Part shown: one piece after another, positions 59,601-64,000 of the stretch
Layout: every line of letters begins with the position of its first letter
How positions within the stretch are numbered: position 1 is the stretch's first letter
Assembly (NCBI RefSeq): GCF_000471905.2
Contig: NW_006497083.1
Coordinates: forward strand, 2,199,171 to 2,263,170
Source of the DNA: Amborella trichopoda
Taxonomy: Eukaryota; Streptophyta; Magnoliopsida; Amborellales; Amborellaceae
Reading direction: 5' to 3'
DNA length: 64,000 nt
Notes under the pieces: generated by a model
Databases searched by the model: none
Told to the model about the DNA's origin: nothing
The model's input: the letters and a program-made list of their open reading frames with translations, nothing else
Program-made: the position numbers and the translations under genes

Positions 59601-62600
59601 CTTTACAGCAAGAGATAAGACACGGAAATTTTATGTAATGCCTTATTAGTGAAATTGTGCCAGAGATGAATTAGTGAGTTATTCACAAAATGAGTTAAAG
59701 TAAATTGTTGAAGCCGGAATGCCAATGATTTGTTGAAATAGGAAGGGAAGTAATCATAATTAAAACACGATGATTAAAATTAATAAAGACTCAGCGCTTG
59801 CATCTAGGGTATACAATACCTGAACTGAAACAAGCAGTAAAAAGCCTGGATAACTGGAAACTATAGAGCGGAATGTTGTTGTGGCATTTGTCGAAATAAA
59901 GTGTCTGCAAAAGATGGTGCAAAGATCCATTAAAATATTTAGCTCTTCCTACCAAAAAAAATATTGCAAGCTAACTTATGCAGCAGATTACAATTTACAA
60001 ATGTATATAAATTATATATCAATTATGTGATGGCCACCTCCAAAGCCTAGTATATATATAGAGTTACATGACATGGATGATTTTAGCAAACGAAGTAATT
60101 GAACAAAACACCTCATCACACTAATGCAAACCTTTATATACATGCATTATTTTGTTTCGGATAAATAGGAGACAACATCAGTACAAGTAAGGAAGTAAAT
60201 GAATGGGTCAAAGTAAAAGCTAGTGTGACAATACTCTAGTGATATACAATACTCTGATGAAATACATCACAGACTTCACAGCATTTTGCATCCATTCATC
60301 TCCAGAAGATGGACATTTTCCTTATACAAGAATGGGAATTGACTTATTGGATCACATCACTTTTCTGTACCATACGAACACTGGGAGAAGTTACTCCAAG
60401 TTTTGGAATCACAGGACGTCTAAAGGGCAAAGTCCACAAAATTTTACTCCTTTGAGTTGAGTGTGTCTCGAAGGGTTGATTTTGCTTTACCAGCCTACTC
60501 TTCAACCTATCCAAGTTTCAACTGCTTAACTATTATATCAAATATCCCTGATCAGAATATTTTGGCTGAAGCATCACCAAGCGATATTTCTAATCGTAAA
60601 GAAGGCAATCCCACAGATTGCATGCTCAGATAACAAGAGATAGAAGTAGAGATTGAGAAGAAAAGAAAAACTAATGAAGAAAAAGTGGACTGTGCCCAAT
60701 AAATGTAAAAGAGATGAGGAAGAAGGAGAAAAGAAAAAACCTAAAGCACAAAAAAAGGGGCAGAGCCCAACAAAAGACCAACAGATGCGATCACGATTCT
60801 AGGAACATAATGCCTTAAGGTTAAAAGCGAGAGCCTCCAATTGTGGTTGCTGACTGCGGTGAATGTGAGTCCTCTCCGAGCAATCTGAAGTAAGATTTGG
60901 GCCTCAACAACCAAGTGGAAGAACAGGTGTGAGAGCTTCAGGCTGCTGCAAGATGGTACAGCAGTTGCAATCTCTAATTTTTGAAGACCAAGAGGCCAAT
61001 CCGGGCTATCTGAAATGGCAATTGGGCCTCTGCAGTCGAAAGGGTGAACGGGAGTGAGCTTTCGGGCCACTGCACTATAATGATGAGCCTGTTGTCTCTG
61101 ATTTCTAGTGAGATAAAAGTGCCACTGAAGATGATGGAAGTAGCCAAGGGTCGCCTAACGTGCATAGCGGAAAGCCCCTCCCAAGTTTGGCTATACCCAT
61201 TTTTGAGATTAAACTGTGATCGATTGTGAAGTCTACAGCTTCTGGGGCAGATGGTGATGGAAGTAACGACCAGGTCCAGAAGTCTATGCTAGTTAAAGGC
61301 CCAGCAGTCAGAAGAGATTAACTAGAAAGTGAAAGATAATTCCCTTTTTTCGTTTTTTCCCTTTTTTTTTCTTTTCCTACTCTTTTTCTTTTTCTTTTCC
61401 TCCTCTTTTTCTTTTTTTTTGTTGAGGAGGAGTTGAGAGGGGTAAAGAAGAGAAAGAATTTAGAAGATCAATTTGGTTGCTGATTCGATTGACCGAGAGA
61501 TGCTCCGTACTCAGTTTTACTTAGTTTAAGTAGTCCGTAGATGAGATTTCCATCAAATGGTTGTTAGTAAAAAGTTTCTTAATGATGGTTCAATGTTATA
61601 TCTACATTCACGTGCCTGTTTGTCATCTGTCAGATTAGTCTCTAATCAGTCGACTAAAGAAAGATATAAATGTATCAAGCAAGCATCACAGGCTTCCTTG
61701 GAGAGATTTTGGGTCATTGTACTTTAAAGGAATTCTAGAGAGAGTGTCATTATTCCATTCAATGTGTGACTTTACTACAATCTAAATGCAATAAGGCCCC
61801 TAATTTAAAGTAATCATCGAACTGTACGTCCAAGAAATAGATAAATGTCAGTTAAAAATAGAAGGACTCACCCATTTCTGAGCCCGAACTTCTGAACAGA
61901 CTCTAGACAACGGTGCACAAGCTGCATCAAGATAAAATGTCTTTGATAACCATGTTTCAGCAAGAAATCAAAAGTTGGAAAAATAGAAACAAAAAAAACT
62001 ACCTTTTTGTTGATCTCAAGCCCAAGGAAGTTTAGGCTACTCCACGTTCTAGCCATTCTTAGAAGGAACAAACCATTTCCTATTCATTTAAATAACAAGA
62101 TATGTTACAAATAATAACAAGATATGTTGAACAAACTTCAAGAAAAATGATACAAAATATAACTCACTACAAAGAAGGGAATTATAAAGGCACGAGATAT
62201 CTCTAATGAGCAATGATTTCTCAGTTGTAAAGCTTGTTCAAAATGAAAACAAAGATGAAGATGAATTTCAATAACCCAAAAATCAGGAATTATCTTACAC
62301 ATGTGTGCGAGGGCATATGAACGAGGACATACTCTACGAAGTCATTAATTGGGAAACATTAAAAGTATTATAGGTGAGGGAATGATAAACTCTTGAGAGC
62401 TAAATGCAATAGTATACAAAACAATGCAATGATGGAGTATCCCCTCACACCAGAAGAGAGAAATGTATCAAACAGTGCATATTTTCTGCTCCAATATAGG
62501 TCTTGATTACTTTGTATGATGTTGTAGCATCTCTAATCTCAAAAACCAGCTTTGTTGTAAATCTCCATAACCAGCTCAACTTGTATACACATTTTTTTCT

Positions 62601-63214
62601 CAAGAACCATGGTTCGAGAATGTGGATTACAGGTTCCCCCCCATACAAGCAAGTCACACACACATATCGCTATAGTGCAAGGGGCCTCTCTCTACAAACA
62701 TATACATGTCTCCCTTTGCAGGGTTGCTTATAGTAATGCAGTTACCATGCTACATGCCGTGCAGAAGTCTTTGAGGATTTAGACCTCACCCCTACAAGTC
62801 TACATCTGCACATAGGAGACCATGAAGCTCTCTGAACCTATAAACCATCCCTTGAGCATCTCTCCGACCTCAAAAAGGGATGACTCTCTCAAAAATCTCT
62901 TTTATAGTGCCATATGCCTAGGGGTGAGGGTTTTCGATATGACCAAGGCCATAGACCGCCTAACTTAGGTCAGTGAAACAACGCATACACTCCCACTAAA
63001 GGTAGAATCCATTGTAATTCTTTGCTCTCACGGCCATAAGGGCCACAAAACCCAACAGAAAATAAGGCAAAATACAATAGTAAACATCCGAATGTAAACA
63101 ATAAACATGAAGTCGGATTAGCTAGACAAGAATGGTACCGCTCCCAATGTCAACAATCAAAGGTCCAGAAGGATCATCATATATAGAACTCCAGTTAAGT
63201 ACATACGGGTAAGC
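50171..63214 (-). CDS. trmB: tRNA (guanine-N7)-methyltransferase, TrmB family (3' part, six exons)
   Basis: The enzyme transfers a methyl group from S-adenosylmethionine to N7 of guanine (usually G46 of the variable loop) in tRNA. The visible exons join in frame to 205 residues: 63214-63139, 62079-62003, 61921-61872, 59904-59820, 56101-56003, 50401-50171, each with GT-AG borders. Motifs in order: LIVDIGSGNGLFLLRMA (SAM-binding motif I, GSGNG), LNFLGLEINKK (acidic residue for the SAM ribose), NATTTFRSIV, CPDPDFNKSDHRWRMLQ (the Methyltransf_4 PDP motif), VFLQSD, and NPFSVQSDWEQHVIDRGDPM at the C-terminus, then stop TAA. Family members in plants are usually nearer 250-300 residues, so roughly the first 60-100 residues, possibly including an organelle transit peptide, lie outside or are unseen. 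No stop or frameshift. The introns (81 bp to 5.6 kb) are loaded with retroelements. Confidence 0.9.
50678..50961. other. Assembly gap (284 N) next to a (CT)n run
   Basis: Preceded by a (CT)n microsatellite from about 50633. It falls within the 5' LTR-like part of copia element 4. Confidence 0.99.
51053..51375 (+). repeat. Diverged tandem units with five AAACCCTA telo-box words
   Basis: AAACCCTA occurs at 51061, 51096, 51248, 51310 and 51366, within repeating phrases such as 'gtggctaaaaccctagatct' and 'gtggatcgaaacc'. The unit spacing is irregular at 35-150 bp. It lies in or just after the 5' LTR of element 4. Confidence 0.6.
51641..52150 (+). pseudogene. gag of copia element 4 (broken)
   Basis: MSNTGGSKHSST starts at 51641; the frame includes LPITTVKIDGINYLEWAQSA and MFISGKREL, the N-terminal copia gag signature, and is stopped at 51835. 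WLLNSMLPLISRGFLFLQTA follows in another frame near 51910. Confidence 0.75.
53150..54960 (+). pseudogene. Integrase and reverse transcriptase remnants of copia element 4
   Basis: Scattered integrase words (LDHLSFQSLK near 53190, QNGATERK-like near 53640, INQMPSHAL near 53765) are followed by copia RT blocks: WKEAICKEMRVLLKN near 54415, WVYTVKHKADGTID near 54515, YNARLVAKGFTRTYGLDCQA near 54560, ELDAKNSFLHG near 54690. Stops and frameshifts occur every few dozen codons. Long dead. Confidence 0.7.
55084..55520 (+). mobile_element. LINE 3' end (reverse transcriptase C-terminal tail)
   Basis: Reads LYGTECWVFKKQPTHRMSIV, KMRMLRWMSDKT, IRGTIGVASNGDMMRESALR, VGHVQRRPNTAPVRRCE, KGKPKRTWMDVVRKDMG and SNSRDKALMMMMMN, the standard 3' tail of a plant LINE, ending in a (GAT)n run. 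It interrupts the 3' LTR of copia element 4. Only about 0.4 kb is present, as expected for 5'-truncated LINE insertion. Stops at about 55267 and 55330. Confidence 0.8.
56003..56101 (-). CDS. trmB: trmB exon 5 of those visible
   Basis: 99 bp, acceptor CGTTAAG, donor GTAATA. Encodes CPDPDFNKSDHRWRMLQRTL followed by IEAITDLLSGEGK, the most family-specific part of the protein. A duplicated 'aaaagatattacctttt' (55964 and 55992) lies over the donor side. Confidence 0.9.
57190..58350 (-). mobile_element. 5'-truncated LINE in trmB intron, minus strand
   Basis: Minus-strand translation gives LHMVFNDLEKAYDRVPRDLI and WCVLEKKGVSKCYIDIVRDI (58270-58150), then LFVLVMDGLT and LFADDIVLIDKTRRGVNAKL (about 58050-57940; the catalytic Y/F-A-D-D), LESKGFKISWTKIEYM, RILRWMSGKT, IRGSFIVASTGDEM, and RPKRTWIEVRKDM. 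It ends in an ATGATGATGATGACGATG tail near 57193. Frameshifts and stops throughout. The 57490-57540 segment has a tandem duplication ('attcatcctgaattatat'). Same orientation as the gene. Confidence 0.8.
58351..59819. other. trmB intron sequence without other features
   Basis: No coding or repeat feature can be supported. The frame at 58777-59046 has no recognisable domain. Confidence 0.4.
59820..59904 (-). CDS. trmB: trmB exon 4 of those visible
   Basis: 85 bp, acceptor TTTTGCAG, donor GTATTG. Encodes (G)HFISTNATTTFRSIVSSYPG and FLLLVSVQ, the strand leading into the PDP motif. Confidence 0.88.
59905..60780. other. trmB intron sequence (left part)
   Basis: No supportable feature. Short open frames on the plus strand (60239-60460) look like chance. 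Confidence 0.4.
60785..61150. repeat. Diverged tandem duplication inside a trmB intron
   Basis: Two units of about 125-150 bp share 'tctgaagtaagatttgggcc' / 'tctgaaatggcaattgggcc', then 'gtgaacgggagtgagc' or 'acaggtgtgagagc', then 'ctctaatttttgaagacc' / 'ctctgatttctagtgag'. This stretch is GC-richer than its surroundings and reads open on both strands in places, but no domain is visible. It is followed by a long pyrimidine tract (61345-61425). Confidence 0.45.
61872..61921 (-). CDS. trmB: trmB exon 3 of those visible
   Basis: 50 bp, acceptor TTGATGCAG, donor GTGAGT. Encodes LVHRCLESVQKFGLRN plus two bases of Gly. Separated from the previous exon by an intron of only 81 bp. Confidence 0.88.
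62003..62079 (-). CDS. trmB: trmB exon 2 of those visible
   Basis: 77 bp, acceptor GAATAG, donor GTAGTT. Encodes the rest of the SAM-binding loop and the first strand/helix: (G)NGLFLLRMARTW..NFLGLEINKK. Confidence 0.88.
63139..63214 (-). CDS. trmB: trmB exon 1 of those visible
   Basis: 76 bp. The acceptor TTTTGCAG precedes GCTTACCCG; the donor GTACCA follows GGGAGCG. Encodes AYPYVLNWSS...GPLIVDIGS plus the first base of Gly. It starts in phase 0, so at least one upstream exon exists. Confidence 0.85.
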
Positions 63215-63940
63215 CTGCAAAACAATATCTCAGATCTTGAAAGACAAAATATGTGACACCACTATACAAAAATACAATGAGATAATATTGAAACAACATG
63301 ATCAAGGCCCAAAGTAGTACAAAAAAATACTTCATGTTCCATGTTATGCATATTAGTTACAGACGTAATAAGAAAATCTTCCATTATAGTGACTTGAATA
63401 TGAAAAGGTTATCACAATTGTTCAAGATATGAAGCAATGGTATACACTAACGAACATAATTTGAAAGCTCTACACAATTTCGAGATTTATTGGAAAGGAA
63501 AGCGATAAATACAAGAAATCAACCTTACCTCAAATGAACTTTAAAAAATAACATCTGGGAAATATGCTATCAAGATCAGCCAACAAACCAAATTATAGAT
63601 CAAGAATGAACTTTACAAAAAAATACTAAACAAACTCATAAAATGAGGTTACTTAAAAGGGGCTTATCTGAAACACATAAGAAAAATGGGAAGTACGAGA
63701 GTTCATATTGCCATTGTCTTAACTGTGCAACAACAACATTTGCAGTTTTGAACTACACTATTGTTGGGGGATTTTTGGAGTCCAGTGCAAAGATAGGAAA
63801 ACATGACTCAAGAGATGCTCAAGCACCACCCCACCCTGTTTAGATGATTAACCTTAACCAAAGCTTTCCTACTATTTTTGGGTAAAAAGATTTCAAGGTG
63901 TCCTCAGATACCTTGTTAATTACATTCACACATCAACTAA
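63215..63940. other. Sequence upstream of the first visible trmB exon
   Basis: On the minus strand this should hold the preceding intron and perhaps an upstream exon. I looked for the expected R-x-R-Q-H-x-N-P-L-type peptide and did not find it. A candidate GAG|GTAAGG donor is at about 63528, but the codon phase does not fit. The upstream exons are probably beyond the window. Confidence 0.35.
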
Positions 63941-63945
63941 TAGGG

Positions 63946-63965
63946 GAGGGGGGGGGGGGGGGGGG
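63946..63965 (+). repeat. G homopolymer run
   Basis: A run of about 20 G near the right edge, the same kind of tract as the C-run at 6172-6186. Length is unreliable in assemblies. Confidence 0.8.
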
Positions 63966-64000
63966 AGGAGGTAAATTCCGCGATTTAATCAATTACAGAT

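Noticed and set aside
61345..61425. Long pyrimidine tract as a possible branch/acceptor region on the plus strand
   Set aside because: No plus-strand coding exon follows; the gene here is on the minus strand.
63521..63546. Candidate upstream trmB micro-exon before a GTAAGG donor
   Set aside because: Its 26-base length gives a phase that does not fit the phase-0 start of the next exon, and the peptide does not resemble the family.
1..64000. CRISPR array, phage, operon or other prokaryotic system
   Set aside because: The window is plant nuclear DNA; the repeats are transposons and minisatellites without spacer-repeat regularity or cas-like genes.

Overview
The window looks like nuclear DNA of a flowering plant. 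It is AT-rich, packed with nested Ty1/copia, hAT, Mutator-like and LINE elements, and carries one spliced gene with plant-type GT-AG introns. I cannot name the species from the sequence.

Layout. 1-22.9 kb: no intact gene. This stretch is a mosaic of short DNA transposons (MITE-like, several with 8- or 9-bp target-site duplications), two diverged copies of a larger repeat block that carries a broken RING-H2 finger fragment, a LINE ORF1-type remnant, a tRNA-like SINE candidate, tandem repeats and a perfect 23-bp hairpin. 22.99-28.32 kb: a complete but mutated copia element on the minus strand (element 1), flanked by the 5-bp duplication GGGGT, whose two LTRs are surprisingly unlike each other. 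28.3-31.4 kb: repeats and a 392-bp MITE. 31.37-36.35 kb: a second minus-strand copia element (element 2) with matching LTRs and the duplication TACAC. 36.4-47.3 kb: a three-layer nest. A Mutator-like MITE is split by a third minus-strand copia element, which is itself split by a 3.58-kb hAT transposon with TIRs, an 8-bp duplication and a nearly readable BED/DUF659/hAT-dimerisation transposase. 47.4-50.2 kb: another MITE with a 9-bp duplication and unassigned sequence.

50.17-63.21 kb: the only real gene I can support. It is the 3' part (six exons, minus strand) of a tRNA (guanine-N7)-methyltransferase of the TrmB/Methyltransf_4 family. The exons join in frame with no stop and keep the SAM-binding motif, the family PDP motif and the conserved C-terminus. 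The N-terminal coding part lies beyond the right edge or in an exon I could not find. The large introns hold a decayed plus-strand copia element, a LINE 3' end inserted in that element's LTR region, and a separate minus-strand LINE fragment.

Two assembly gaps (36832-37091 and 50678-50961) fall inside or at repeats. I see no CRISPR array, prokaryotic operon or novel enzymatic system. The unusual signals are structural: mismatched LTRs with matching target duplications, triple nesting, a perfect hairpin, telo-box clustering, and repeated gene fragments.
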